Below are positions 36,023 to 46,311 of a stretch of DNA of 64,000 bases, piece by piece. The position numbers were made by a program, and so were the translations under genes. Under the pieces are notes generated by a model. That model was not told the origin of the DNA. It did no database searches and saw only the letters and a program-made list of their open reading frames with translations. Each line of letters opens with the position of its first letter. The first letter of the stretch is position 1. Source of the DNA: Lachnospiraceae bacterium (GTDB taxonomy: Bacteria > Bacillota > Clostridia > Lachnospirales > Lachnospiraceae); contig JAFVBE010000007.1 in NCBI GenBank assembly GCA_017480195.1, forward strand, positions 1-64,000. The letters are read 5' to 3'.

Positions 36023-37132
36023 ATGTCAGAGTATATGCCTTTAATAAAATATAATCTTCAGTTTTTTGCGAATGATGACAAGACCGAAGAACCCACATCT
36101 AAGAAGATTGAGGATACGCGTAAGGAGGGTCAGGTTGCAAAAAGTCAGGAGATATCCAGTGCAGTGGCGCTTATGACAGCATTTTTATTCTTAAGATTTT
36201 CTATGAGCTTTTTGTCCGGCAGATTGTTAGAGGTTTTTCATACCTTTTGGCAGAATATGCATATATATGCAAATGACGATATGAAACCCAGGACAGTATG
36301 GCAGTTATTATTAAATGTTATTTTATATTTTTTTATAACAATACTTCCTGCACTTATTATATTTTTAATTATAGGATTTATGGCGCAGCGTGTTCAGATA
36401 AAATGGATGATTACGACAAAACCTTTGCAGCCCAAGCTTAGTAAGATTAATCCGTTAAGCGGATTTAAAAGAATGTTTTCTGCAAGATCTTTGATTAATC
36501 TGCTAATGTCAATAGCCAAGGTGGCTATATTTGGATACTTGAGCTATAGTGTAATAAAGGACAATATAGGTCTTATATTAAATGCTTATGATTTCAGCAT
36601 TGAAGATAATCTTGCGCATCTTTTTGATGTGATTTTTGAACTTGGAATAAAAATATCAGCTATATATCTTATACTTGGAGTTGCAGACCTTTTTTATCAG
36701 AGATGGAAACATAAACAGGAAATCAAGATGACTAAGCAGGAGGTAAAGGACGAATATAAAAATACAGAGGGAGATCCTGCTGTTAAAGGACAACAAAAGC
36801 AGAGAATGCGTCAGGCTGCACAAAGGCGTATGATGCAGAGCGTTCCTGAGGCAGATGTGGTAATTACGAATCCTACGCATTTTGCTGTTGCGTTGAAATA
36901 TGATAATAATTTAAGTCAGGCTCCGCTTGTTGTGGCAAAGGGAGCAGATTATCTGGCATTTAAAATAAGAGATATTGCTACCGAAAATGATGTGGAAATT
37001 GTTGAGAATAAGCCGCTTGCCAGAATGCTCTATTCAAATGTTGAGGTGGGAGATGAAATACCGCCTGAGCTGTATCAGTCAGTAGCAGAAGTGCTTGCAT
37101 ATGTATACAGGATTAAGAATAAGGTTAGCTGA
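36023..37132 (+). CDS. flhB: Flagellar export switch protein FlhB
   Basis: 369 residues. The N-terminus PLIKYNLQFFANDDKTEEPTSKK is typical of clostridial FlhB. Four transmembrane helices (about 30-50, 90-113, 145-165, 190-215) precede the cytoplasmic domain with the autocleavage motif NPTH (VVITNPTHFAVALKY, near 282), which cuts itself between Asn and Pro to change substrate specificity from hook to filament. AGGAGG lies 10 nt before the ATG. Confidence 0.96.
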   Translation: MSEYMPLIKYNLQFFANDDKTEEPTSKKIEDTRKEGQVAKSQEISSAVALMTAFLFLRFSMSFLSGRLLEVFHTFWQNMHIYANDDMKPRTVWQLLLNVILYFFITILPALIIFLIIGFMAQRVQIKWMITTKPLQPKLSKINPLSGFKRMFSARSLINLLMSIAKVAIFGYLSYSVIKDNIGLILNAYDFSIEDNLAHLFDVIFELGIKISAIYLILGVADLFYQRWKHKQEIKMTKQEVKDEYKNTEGDPAVKGQQKQRMRQAAQRRMMQSVPEADVVITNPTHFAVALKYDNNLSQAPLVVAKGADYLAFKIRDIATENDVEIVENKPLARMLYSNVEVGDEIPPELYQSVAEVLAYVYRIKNKVS

Positions 37133-37168
37133 TGATAAGATGATATACATGGCAGAAAGGAGAAAATA

Positions 37169-39211
37169 ATGAAAAGAAATGATATGTTTTTGGGCTTTTA
37201 TTTGCTCGCGGCAGTTATATTTTTCATTATTCCTATTCCGTCGTGGATGCTTGATATCTTGATATTATTTAATATATCTTTAGCGCTTGTAATTGTTTTT
37301 AACTGCCTTTTTGCCAAAGAAACTCTTGCAATGTCCGGTTTTCCTACATTGCTTTTGTTTACAACTATTTTCAGAATTTCACTCAATGTATCTTCGACCA
37401 GGCTTATTCTTTCTACAGGTAATCCGGGCAGGGTTGTTGAGGTGTTCGGTTCTTTCGTTGGTGGAGGAAACCTTATAATAGGCGCCATTATTTTTATAGT
37501 ACTTCTTATAGTACAGATGATGGTTATAAATAAAGGTTCTGAGAGAGTTTCAGAGGTAACGGCGAGATTTACTCTTGATGCTATGCCCGGTAAACAGATG
37601 GCGATAGATGCCGACCTTTCTTCGGGAGCCATTACTGACCAGGAGGCAATAGAACGAAGGGGCAAGATACAGCAAGAGTCAGCATTTTTCGGAGCTATGG
37701 ATGGTGCTACCAAGTATGTTAAGGGAGATGCCACTGCAGGTCTTATCATAACCCTGATTAATATAGTGGGTGGTATAGCGCTTGGTATAACTATGCAGGG
37801 ACTTACAGCGTCAGAGGCGTTACAGAAGTATACAATACTTACCATAGGTGATGGACTTGTGTCCCAGATACCTTCCATGCTCATATCTCTTTCCACAGGT
37901 CTTCTTGTAACGAAGGCATCTAAGGAGGAGAGTATAGGAGATATACTTATAGGAGAACTTTTTAGTATTCCTAAGGTGCTTATATTTGTTGGCGGTACGA
38001 TGCTTGGACTCGGTATTTTTACTCCACTTAATCTGTTTTTCTGTGCAACCTATGGTGTTTTGTTTATAGTCATTGCAATGAACTTAAGGAATGCAGAGAA
38101 GAAGACTGAAATAGAGGAAGAGGTTGCTGAAGAAGAGGTACAGGCAGATGAGGTAAGACGCCATGAAAATGTCAATTCGCTTCTTCAGGTTGACCCTATT
38201 GAGTTAGAGTTTGGTTATGGTATAATACCATTAGCAGATGTAAATCAGGGTGGAGATTTGCTTGACCGAGTTGTAATGATAAGAAGGCAGATAGCGCTTG
38301 AGTTAGGCGCGGTTGTTCCTATTATAAGACTTCGTGATAATATACAGCTTAATCCTAACCAATACATAATTAAGATAAAAGGTATACAGGTAAGTGAGGG
38401 TGAAATACTTTTCGATCACTATATGGCTATGAATCCGGGATATGTAGAGGATGAAATAACGGGTATTCCTACGCTTGAACCGGCTTTCCATCTTGAAGCC
38501 ATGTGGATAACTGAGTCACAACGAGAACGTGCGGAATCACTTGGATATACGGTGGTTGATCCTCCGTCGATTATTGCTACACATCTTACAGAGGTTATAA
38601 AACAGCACCTGGATGAGCTTCTTACCAGACAGGATGTTCAGAACCTTATTGATAACATCAAGGAAACCAATAAAACTCTTGTTGATGAGCTTGTACCTAA
38701 GCTGCTTGGTGTCGGTGATATTCAAAAGGTATTACAGAATTTACTCAAAGAGGGTATCTCTATCAGAGATTTAGTTACCATATTTGAGACTTTGGCGGAT
38801 TATGCAGCAACAAGCAGGGATACAGATATACTCACAGAATATGTAAGACAGAGCTTGAAGAGGGCTATATCCAATAAATATTTTGGTGATGAAAATACGA
38901 CAGAGGTCGTAACGCTTGATCCTAAGATTGAGCAGATGATTATGAATTCAATTAAGCAGACCGAGCAGGGAGCATATATATCTCTTGACCCGGCTGTAAC
39001 CAAAGAAATACTTGCTTCTACTGAGGCGGAGATACAAAAGCTTGAGAATAAAGGACTTACACCGATTATCATCACATCGCCTATTGTTAGAATGTATTTT
39101 AAGAAATTGACAAGTGATTATTTTAAGGATTTAATAGTTATTTCGTACAATGAGATTGACTCAGACATTGAACTTAGATCAGTAGGAGTGGTGACTGTAA
39201 ATGATAATTAA
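37169..39211 (+). CDS. flhA: Flagellar export gate protein FlhA
   Basis: 680 residues. Eight transmembrane helices (about 1-310) include the FHIPEP-type loop VSEVTARFTLDAMPGKQMAIDADLSSGAI, important for proton coupling. A charged linker (about 315-335) leads to the large cytoplasmic ring domain that receives chaperone-substrate complexes. AAAGGAG precedes the ATG. The last 11 nt overlap flhF, indicating coupling. Confidence 0.96.
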   Translation: MKRNDMFLGFYLLAAVIFFIIPIPSWMLDILILFNISLALVIVFNCLFAKETLAMSGFPTLLLFTTIFRISLNVSSTRLILSTGNPGRVVEVFGSFVGGGNLIIGAIIFIVLLIVQMMVINKGSERVSEVTARFTLDAMPGKQMAIDADLSSGAITDQEAIERRGKIQQESAFFGAMDGATKYVKGDATAGLIITLINIVGGIALGITMQGLTASEALQKYTILTIGDGLVSQIPSMLISLSTGLLVTKASKEESIGDILIGELFSIPKVLIFVGGTMLGLGIFTPLNLFFCATYGVLFIVIAMNLRNAEKKTEIEEEVAEEEVQADEVRRHENVNSLLQVDPIELEFGYGIIPLADVNQGGDLLDRVVMIRRQIALELGAVVPIIRLRDNIQLNPNQYIIKIKGIQVSEGEILFDHYMAMNPGYVEDEITGIPTLEPAFHLEAMWITESQRERAESLGYTVVDPPSIIATHLTEVIKQHLDELLTRQDVQNLIDNIKETNKTLVDELVPKLLGVGDIQKVLQNLLKEGISIRDLVTIFETLADYAATSRDTDILTEYVRQSLKRAISNKYFGDENTTEVVTLDPKIEQMIMNSIKQTEQGAYISLDPAVTKEILASTEAEIQKLENKGLTPIIITSPIVRMYFKKLTSDYFKDLIVISYNEIDSDIELRSVGVVTVNDN

Positions 39212-40415
39212 GAAATTCAAGGCGTCAACTGAAGAAGCAGCTATGCTTATGGCTAAGGATGAACTTGGTCCTGATGCTGTCGTTATGAATATTAAAAAGA
39301 TAAAAAGAAAAGGCATAATGAAGCTTTTTAAGAAGAATACTGTTGAGCTTACTGCTGCAATAGATGATAATGTGACAGAGAAGGTTGAGCCGGAGAAATA
39401 CGACGAAGAGGCACAGAGTGCTATAGAGGAAAAAATTAACAGCATTGCTAAGCTTTTAGAGCAGCAGTTAAATGCAGTCAAAGACAGGGATGATGAGGAG
39501 GATACTGTTGCCTCTGATATTTCATATGCGCAGGATAGGAACGATGACAGTAACAAGGCATTTGCTTATGAACCTAAGAAGGATAATAAAGAAAATCAGA
39601 GTACAGGATATAAGAATAAGGTTATAGAACTGATATATAATCAGCTAAATGAGAGTGAAGTTAAGAAGGATATTATAGAAGATATAATCAGTGAACTTGA
39701 TACTGAGAATTCCAAGCTTCCTCTTGATAATATACTTGCTAATGTATATCAAAAATTGGTTTTGAAATTAGGAGAGGTAAAGCCGCTTGCGGTAGGCGAT
39801 GAAAAGCCTAAGCTTGTATTTTTTGTCGGTAATACCGGCGTTGGCAAGACTACAACTATGGCTAAGCTTGCATCTAAACAAAAGCTTGAAAATAAGCTTA
39901 ATATAGCTATGCTTTCCATAGATACATATAGAATTGCAGCTATAGATCAGATTAAGACCTATGCTGATATATTAAATACTCCGATGGAAGTGGTTTACAC
40001 TCCTGAAGATATGAAAAAGTATGTTGAAAAATATAAGAATTGTGACTTGATTTTTGTAGATACAGCGGGACATTCTCATCGTAATGAGGAACAAAAGAAA
40101 AATCTTAAAGAGATGGTTGATGCGGTTTCCGAATATGAGACAGAGGTGTTTTTAGTAGTGAGTGCTGTTGTAAAGTATAATGATTTGCTTGACATAGCAA
40201 AGACCTATGATAAATTATTTTATTATAAACTTATATTTACTAAATTGGACGAGACAAGTACGGTTGGTTCCATACTTAATCTCAAGATAGATACGAATAA
40301 GTCTTTATCCTATACGACATGGGGGCAGAATGTTCCTGATGATATAGGCGTGGTTAATCCACAGATAATTGCCAAAAGTTTGTTAGGAGGTGCATCAGAT
40401 GGATCAGGCTTCTAA
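39201..40415 (+). CDS. flhF: Flagellar SRP-like GTPase FlhF
   Basis: 404 residues. FlhF is the third SRP-family GTPase and helps set flagellar position and number. The N-terminal B domain is acidic and variable ([38 protein letters not shown] at its start). The NG domain has G1 [19 protein letters not shown] (near 210), [13 protein letters not shown]3 DTAGHSH and G4 FTKLDET. It overlaps flhA by 11 nt and flhG by 17 nt. Confidence 0.94.
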   Translation: MIIKKFKASTEEAAMLMAKDELGPDAVVMNIKKIKRKGIMKLFKKNTVELTAAIDDNVTEKVEPEKYDEEAQSAIEEKINSIAKLLEQQLNAVKDRDDEEDTVASDISYAQDRNDDSNKAFAYEPKKDNKENQSTGYKNKVIELIYNQLNESEVKKDIIEDIISELDTENSKLPLDNILANVYQKLVLKLGEVKPLAVGDEKPKLVFFVGNTGVGKTTTMAKLASKQKLENKLNIAMLSIDTYRIAAIDQIKTYADILNTPMEVVYTPEDMKKYVEKYKNCDLIFVDTAGHSHRNEEQKKNLKEMVDAVSEYETEVFLVVSAVVKYNDLLDIAKTYDKLFYYKLIFTKLDETSTVGSILNLKIDTNKSLSYTTWGQNVPDDIGVVNPQIIAKSLLGGASDGSGF

Positions 40416-41292
40416 GCTTAGAGAGATGGTTAAAACTTCTAACAATGTTAGTAATTCGCGTGTTATTGCCGTTACAAGCGGTAAGGGAGGCGTTGGCAAA
40501 ACAAGTATATCGGTAAATCTTGCTATAGAATTATCTGAAAGGGGCAAAAAGGTGGTTATATTTGATGCCGATTTCGGACTTGCTAATGTCGAGGTTATGC
40601 TCGGAATAAGGCCTAAATATAATCTTTTGGATTTGATTCATAACGATAAGTCCATAGAAGAAATTATTACCACCGGTCCTAAGGGAATTGGCTTTATATC
40701 GGGAGGCTCAGGAGTGTCCGAGCTTGCTGCATTAGACAATGAAAGTATAAAAATACTCATATCGGGTCTTGCAAAGCTTGATAAGATGTATGATGTTGTA
40801 ATTATTGATACTGGAGCAGGTATAACCGATGCCGTTATGGAATTTGTTATGGTAAGCCCTGAGGTGCTCCTGGTTGTAACACCAGAACCGACTTCCATAA
40901 CCGATGCGTATTCTTTGTTAAAGGTATTAAGAAGAAATGAGAAATTTAATCCGATATATAAGACGATAAGAGTTATATCCAACAGAGTTGAGGATGATGC
41001 GGAGGGACATGAGATATTTGAGAAAATTAACACAGTTTCCTCCAAGTTTTTAAATACAAAGCTGGAGTATCTTGGGTCGATAATTCAGGACAAGAATGCT
41101 TCAAGGGCTATTATAGAGCAAAAGCCGGTGGTTATGGCTTACCCTACAACATCCTCATCCAAATGCATATCTGTTTTGGCAGATAAGCTTACCAATCTGT
41201 CTGATGATGATATCGCACAGGGAGATAATGACGGTATAGCCAGAATATTTTTTGAATTTATAAAGGCGAGGAGAAGAAAGAAACAAAAATAG
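40399..41292 (+). CDS. flhG: Flagellar number regulator FlhG (YlxH), MinD-like ATPase
   Basis: 297 residues. FlhG is a ParA/MinD-type ATPase that partners FlhF to control flagellar number and C-ring assembly. The N-terminal helix [11 protein letters not shown] is the FlhF-activating segment. Deviant Walker A is [18 protein letters not shown], followed by [15 protein letters not shown] and VIIDTGAGI. The ATG at 40399 lies 6-7 nt after TAGGAGGTG; a GTG at 40390 overlaps that site and is rejected. The basic C-terminus (RRRKKQK) may bind membrane. Confidence 0.94.
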   Translation: MDQASKLREMVKTSNNVSNSRVIAVTSGKGGVGKTSISVNLAIELSERGKKVVIFDADFGLANVEVMLGIRPKYNLLDLIHNDKSIEEIITTGPKGIGFISGGSGVSELAALDNESIKILISGLAKLDKMYDVVIIDTGAGITDAVMEFVMVSPEVLLVVTPEPTSITDAYSLLKVLRRNEKFNPIYKTIRVISNRVEDDAEGHEIFEKINTVSSKFLNTKLEYLGSIIQDKNASRAIIEQKPVVMAYPTTSSSKCISVLADKLTNLSDDDIAQGDNDGIARIFFEFIKARRRKKQK

Positions 41293-41311
41293 CTTTATAA
41301 GGGGAAATTGT

Positions 41312-42022
41312 ATGGGATTATCTATAGGTAATAAAATTGAATTAATAAAGCTTGAACAGATAATCAGGCAGGATGCGATTAAAAAGGTATATACGAGCAA
41401 AATATGCGATGTCATGCCTAAAAATACTTTGCAGATTTCTATGCCTATATATGAGGGTAAGATAGTACCGCTTGAGATTGACGATAAATATTCAGCATGT
41501 TTTTATACGGATAAAGGACTTTTACAGACGAATGTCATAGTCAAATCGAGATATAGAAGCGGAAATCTTTTCTTCCTTGAAGTAGTAATGCTGGGTAAGC
41601 TGGAGAAGGTGCAGAGACGAGAATATTACAGGTATAAATGCATTATGAATGGCAAGATGCGGCAAAGCTCTGAGGAGGAATTTAAAAAAGGAGATGCCTA
41701 TGACCTGTCGGGACAGGAACTTGTCTGGAATGATTTGAAGATACTTGATATAAGTGGCGGCGGTGTCAAGGCAGTGTCTAAGCTGGAGCTTCAAAAGGGT
41801 GACATAGTCAAGGTTGACTTTGAAGTAAATATAATGAATGATTTTTATAAATTCAATATATTTGCAAGGATAATAAGCAGCACTTCAGTCACCGGACATA
41901 CCGGACTGTATGAGCAAAGGATGGAATTCCTAAGAATCAGGCAGGAGGACCGGGATGTAATTATAAAATTCATTTTTGAAAGTGAAAGACAAAATAGAGC
42001 AAAGGAATCGGGATTGGTATAA
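41312..42022 (+). CDS. PilZ-domain flagellar brake protein (YcgR/YpfA-like)
   Basis: 236 residues. The N-terminal YcgR-type barrel (about 5-100) precedes a PilZ domain with the c-di-GMP motifs RREYYR (near 102-107) and DISGGG (near 147-152). Bound to c-di-GMP, such proteins slow the motor by touching MotA or FliG. In this window the EAL phosphodiesterase at 12969 could set the ligand level. There are two extra loops in the PilZ domain (about 115-140). It lies between flhG and cheB in the operon. Confidence 0.9.
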   Translation: MGLSIGNKIELIKLEQIIRQDAIKKVYTSKICDVMPKNTLQISMPIYEGKIVPLEIDDKYSACFYTDKGLLQTNVIVKSRYRSGNLFFLEVVMLGKLEKVQRREYYRYKCIMNGKMRQSSEEEFKKGDAYDLSGQELVWNDLKILDISGGGVKAVSKLELQKGDIVKVDFEVNIMNDFYKFNIFARIISSTSVTGHTGLYEQRMEFLRIRQEDRDVIIKFIFESERQNRAKESGLV

Positions 42023-42026
42023 AATT

Positions 42027-43097
42027 ATGAAAAAAATATTATTAATTGATGACTCTGCACTCATGAGAAGGGTGCTATCTGCTATAATAAATGAAACGAA
42101 TGAATACACAGTTGCTTATACAGCGGCTAATGGCGAAGAAGGCTTGAGAATTATTGAATCTCACAAGGATATACTTGCTATAATCTGTGACATCAATATG
42201 CCTAAGATGACAGGTATTGAGCTTCTTTCGACCATTCACGAAAAGGGAATTTTCATTCCGTTTATCTTACTTAGTTCAAGAAATGATGCGGCATACACTA
42301 TAGCTGCACTTGAATTAGGCGCTTTGGATTTCCTTAGAAAACCTGAAAACATCTACCATATGGAAAGTCATAATGACTTTACCGATAAGCTTACATCTAC
42401 CCTTAAGCTTGCCGAAGAGGTAAAGAATAAGCCGACTCCTACGCATCTTACACCGATTAAGACGCAGACGAAGGCTGATAATTCCTTAGGCTTTACGCCT
42501 GTTAAGGCAACGGGTAACAAGCAGAGACTTGTTGCACTGGTATCCTCTACGGGTGGACCAAGGGCGTTAAAGGCGGTTATACCTAAGCTTCCGGGCAATC
42601 TTGCTGCTCCGGTGGTTATGGTACAGCACATGCCGGTGAGCTTTACTGCTACACTTGCTGAAAGACTTAATGAATTAAGCGCCATGAGAGTAAGTGAAGC
42701 CAAGGAAGGAGATATGGTTAAGAAAGGTCATGTATATCTTGCAAAAGGAGGTAAGCATCTTAAGGTTATAAAGAAAAATAATCAGTAGTATATAACACTT
42801 GATGATTCTCCGGCTGTTGTGGGATTAAAGCCTTGTGGAAATCTTATGTATGACAGTCTGGTTGATTCGATTTATGATGAGATAGTTTGTGTGGTTCTCA
42901 CAGGTATGGGAGCCGATGGTACTAAGGGCATTGTAAATCTTGCAAAACACAAAAAAATTTATGTTATCGCACAGAACGAGGCTTCATCGACAGTTTATGG
43001 TATGCCGAGAGCTATATATGAAGCAGGACTATGTGATGAAGTATGCGATTTGAATGATATTGCAAAAGAAATAACAAAGAAAGTAGGGGTGCTGTAA
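42027..43097 (+). pseudogene. cheB: cheB, chemotaxis methylesterase, interrupted by in-frame TAG
   Basis: The frame encodes a complete CheB (about 355 codons) except for one TAG at 42786-42788, codon 254. Upstream: the receiver domain with phospho-Asp D55 (CDINMPKM) and the start of the methylesterase domain with S174 (SSTGGPR) and H201 (VQHMP). Downstream, in the same frame with no indel: ITLDDSPAVVGLKPCGN and TGMGADG, whose Asp (codon 297) completes the Ser-His-Asp triad. The codons are AAT-AAT-CAG-TAG-TAT, so a single C-to-T change of a second CAG would explain it. Without readthrough the product lacks the catalytic Asp and should be inactive. A restart at GTG 42819 has no ribosome site. 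Sequencing error is an alternative. The stop overlaps cheA (TAATG). Confidence 0.85.
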
Positions 43098-45214
43098 TGG
43101 ATTTAAGCCAATATCTTGAAATTTTTATTGATGAAACAAAGGAGCATATACAGACATTGAATGATCAGGTTCTTATATTGGAAGCAGAGCCGGAGAATAT
43201 TGATACTGTAAATGAAATCTTCCGTGCCGCCCATTCACTTAAGGGTATGGCAGGAACTATGGGCTTTAAGAGGATGCAAAGACTTACACATGATATGGAA
43301 AATGTATTCTCTGAGGTTCGTAACGGTAAGCTTAATGTTAATCCTGATATCGTGGATGTCGTGTTCAAGTGTCTGGATTGTATAGAGGGTTATCTTGACA
43401 ACATTATGAATACAGGTGATGAGGGAACAGAGGATAACGAAGAAGTTATCAATGTTCTTAATGATATATTGCAGCAATCAGGAAACACCGCTCCGCATAC
43501 TGAATCGGAGGATGCACCTGCAGCGGAAGACAAGCCTGCTTCAGATGCTGAGGATGCTCCGGCAGAACAGTCCGGTTCCGATGCGCCAAATGAGCGCAAA
43601 AAATATCTTTCTATTCCTATAGCTGACTTTGAGAAGAATGCTATGCAGGATGCAAAGGACAAGGGAATGCATGTATATGCAACTACTGTATACATACAGG
43701 AGAGCTGTCTTCTTAAGGCCGCGAGAGCATTTTTAGTATTCAAGGGTGTCGAGGATAAGGGTGAGATAATCAAGTCGGTTCCAAGTGTTCAGGATATTGA
43801 GGACGAAAGATTTGATTTTGATTTTTCAATGTTCATTATATCAGAGCATTCCATAGATGAGATTAAGAAGGTTATAGAAAATGTTTCTGAGATAGAGGAA
43901 GCCGTAATTGAGGAATTTGATATTCCAAGCGAGGTTGAGGATACAACTCCTGTAGCAGAGGAGAAGAAGGAAGAAAATACTGAGAAGGCTGAGACTGCCA
44001 AGGAAGAGAAGAAGCAGTCAGGCAGCAAGCATGGTAAGCCTGTTGTCAACCGTTCAGTCAGGGTTGATATTGAGAAGCTTGATGATTTGATGAATATTGT
44101 ATCCGAGCTTATTATCGCTAAGAATGGTCTTGTATCGGTTACAAGTGAGCTTGCAGCTACAGACCAGTCCTTCAATGAACAGATAGAGTACCTTGAGAGA
44201 ATCACTACTAACATTCATGAATCAGTTATGAAGGTTCGTATGGTGCCTATTGAAAGCGTAGTAAACAGATTCCCGAGAATGATAAGAGACCTCTCCAAGA
44301 AGCTTAACAAAGAGATGGAACTTATCATGACCGGTGAGGAGACAGAGCTTGACAGAACTGTCATAGATGAAATCGGTGATCCTCTTATGCATATGTTGAG
44401 AAATGCTGCTGACCATGGCCTTGAGGATACCATAGACAGATTAAAGATAGGCAAGCCTAAGGTTGGTACAATCAGACTTGATGCATATCAGGATGGTAAC
44501 AGTGTTACCATCGAGGTATCGGATGATGGTGCCGGTGTGGATGTCGAGAGGGTTAAGCAAAAGGCTATAGAGAAGGGACAGATTACTGAGGAACAGGCAG
44601 AGTACATGACTGAAAAGGAAGCTATAGACTTATTGTTCATGCCGGCATTCTCTACAGCAGAGAAGATATCCGATGTATCCGGAAGAGGTGTTGGTCTTGA
44701 TGTTGTTAAGAACAAGATTGAAGGCCTTGGCGGTGATGTTGAGGTTAATTCGGTGCTTGGTGAGGGAACTACATTCATAGTAAGACTTCCTCTTACACTT
44801 GCCATTATTCAGGCGCTTATGGTTGATGTGTCCGCTGAGAAGTATGCTATACCTCTTAATTCAATCGAAACTGTTGAGGAAATCTCAGAGGATGATATAA
44901 AGTATGTACATTCAAAAGAGGTAATTAACTTAAGAGGTACTGTAATTCCTATTGTAAGACTTAATGAGGTACTTGATATTGAGCCTGTCGAAAGAGAAGA
45001 TGATGAGTTCGAAAGCGATGACAGCCTGACTGTTGTAATCGTTAAGAAGGGTGATAAGTTCGCAGGTCTTGTAATAGACAGACTTCTCGGACAGCAGGAG
45101 ATAGTTATCAAGCCTTTGGGTAAATTTATAAGAGTTCCTAAGATGATAAGTGGTGCTACTATTCTTGGTGATGGTGAGGTTGCACTGATAATTGATTCAA
45201 ATACATTAATTTAG
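43097..45214 (+). CDS. cheA: Chemotaxis histidine kinase CheA
   Basis: 705 residues with the five-domain layout. P1 phosphotransfer has H46 in IFRAAHSLKGMAGTMGF. P2 is flanked by acidic, Ala/Pro-rich linkers (about 125-170 and 275-312). P3 dimerisation helices are near 325-385. The P4 ATPase has the N box (MHMLRNAADHGLED), G1 (EVSDDGAGVD) and G2 (GRGVGLDVVKNKIE). The CheW-like P5 fills the C-terminus. It phosphorylates CheY and CheB and couples to receptors through CheW. The ATG overlaps the cheB stop. Confidence 0.97.
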   Translation: MDLSQYLEIFIDETKEHIQTLNDQVLILEAEPENIDTVNEIFRAAHSLKGMAGTMGFKRMQRLTHDMENVFSEVRNGKLNVNPDIVDVVFKCLDCIEGYLDNIMNTGDEGTEDNEEVINVLNDILQQSGNTAPHTESEDAPAAEDKPASDAEDAPAEQSGSDAPNERKKYLSIPIADFEKNAMQDAKDKGMHVYATTVYIQESCLLKAARAFLVFKGVEDKGEIIKSVPSVQDIEDERFDFDFSMFIISEHSIDEIKKVIENVSEIEEAVIEEFDIPSEVEDTTPVAEEKKEENTEKAETAKEEKKQSGSKHGKPVVNRSVRVDIEKLDDLMNIVSELIIAKNGLVSVTSELAATDQSFNEQIEYLERITTNIHESVMKVRMVPIESVVNRFPRMIRDLSKKLNKEMELIMTGEETELDRTVIDEIGDPLMHMLRNAADHGLEDTIDRLKIGKPKVGTIRLDAYQDGNSVTIEVSDDGAGVDVERVKQKAIEKGQITEEQAEYMTEKEAIDLLFMPAFSTAEKISDVSGRGVGLDVVKNKIEGLGGDVEVNSVLGEGTTFIVRLPLTLAIIQALMVDVSAEKYAIPLNSIETVEEISEDDIKYVHSKEVINLRGTVIPIVRLNEVLDIEPVEREDDEFESDDSLTVVIVKKGDKFAGLVIDRLLGQQEIVIKPLGKFIRVPKMISGATILGDGEVALIIDSNTLI

Positions 45215-45226
45215 TGGAGGTGCAAT

Positions 45227-45679
45227 ATGGATAATAATGTTGTAGTAAGTGATGAAAAGCAATACATAATTTTAAAATTTGACAGTGAGCAGTATGGTAT
45301 TGACATATCATACATAGATAATATCGTAAGATTAACACCTATAACAAGAGTTCCACACACTCAGCCATACTTTTTAGGTATAATCAACCTGCGTGGTGAG
45401 GTTATTCCCGTTATGAGTATGAGAGGGAAATTTGAACTTCCATTTAAGGAGAATACAAATGCATCAAGAATTCTTATTATAAAATATGAAGGTGCTAAGA
45501 TAGGTATATTGGTAGACGAGGTCAAGGAAGTTGTGACATTGGCTGATGAGGAGATTGAAAAGGTTTCCGCTGAGAATCAGGAAGCAAGAACCTACCTTAC
45601 AGGTGTTGGCAAGTACAACGAGATTCTTGTATCAATATTAAATATACCTGCATTAATAACAGATATTGAAAACGAGTAG
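45227..45679 (+). CDS. cheW: Chemotaxis coupling protein CheW
   Basis: 150 residues, a single CheW domain linking receptors to CheA. Recognisable stretches are KFDSEQYGIDISYIDNIVR, ITRVPHTQPYFLGIINLRGEVIPVMSMR and IGILVDEVKEVVTL. A strong GGAGGTG precedes the ATG, 12 nt after cheA. Complete and ordinary. Confidence 0.96.
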   Translation: MDNNVVVSDEKQYIILKFDSEQYGIDISYIDNIVRLTPITRVPHTQPYFLGIINLRGEVIPVMSMRGKFELPFKENTNASRILIIKYEGAKIGILVDEVKEVVTLADEEIEKVSAENQEARTYLTGVGKYNEILVSILNIPALITDIENE

Positions 45680-45690
45680 GAGTGAGGTTT

Positions 45691-46311
45691 ATGAGCAATA
45701 ATGATTCTGCTTATATAACAAATGTTAGAAATACGCTTACTGAATTGGGAAATATAGGTGCCGGAAATGCATCAACATCTCTTTCAGTACTCTTAAAATC
45801 TATGATATCCGTCAGTCCGCCTGAGGTTAAGCTGTGTGATTTCAGAGAACTTGAGAATGCGGTTGGCATTTCGGAGGAGGAATTGGCTGTTGGTGTATTC
45901 AGTACTATTGATGGCGAGATAGATGCTGTAATTTCATTTATAATGCCTAAGGATGATGCTAAAAATCTCGTAGGTATGGTTATGGGTGAAGATGTTGAAT
46001 GGGATTCTGAGATTGGAAAATCAGCAATAAGCGAGATATCCAATATCTTAATTGGTTCTTATGTAGCATCACTTGAAAATCTGACAAATGCAAAGGTCAG
46101 ATACACTTTACCTGAAATATGTATAGATATGTTAGGAGCAATCCTTAGCGTGCCATATATTGAATTCAGTCAGATAAGTGATAAATCATTACTTTTAAGT
46201 TCTGAATTTAAAGTGGGAGATTATAAAATCGACGGACATATAATAATGATTTCCAGTCCGCATTCCTTTGACAAGCTTATGGACAGACTTGGAGTTGGAG
46301 GCGTAGTATGA
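45691..46311 (+). CDS. cheC: Chemotaxis phosphatase CheC
   Basis: 206 residues. CheC dephosphorylates CheY-P and acts with CheD in adaptation. Two phosphatase motifs are visible: ELGNIGAGNASTSLS (about 15-29) and SEISNILIGSYVASL (about 110-124), each with the Glu-Asn pair. The ATG at 45691 sits 8 nt after TAGGAG; a GTG at 45682 overlaps that site. The stop overlaps cheD by 4 nt (ATGA), as expected for the CheC-CheD pair. Confidence 0.93.
   Translation: MSNNDSAYITNVRNTLTELGNIGAGNASTSLSVLLKSMISVSPPEVKLCDFRELENAVGISEEELAVGVFSTIDGEIDAVISFIMPKDDAKNLVGMVMGEDVEWDSEIGKSAISEISNILIGSYVASLENLTNAKVRYTLPEICIDMLGAILSVPYIEFSQISDKSLLLSSEFKVGDYKIDGHIIMISSPHSFDKLMDRLGVGGVV

Noticed and set aside
37198-37896. 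Minus-strand frame opposite flhA
   Set aside because: Antisense shadow; flhA has full family motifs.
42819-43097. Independent gene for the second half of CheB
   Set aside because: The GTG has no ribosome site and the frame is continuous with cheB across one TAG, so it is the second part of the same gene.
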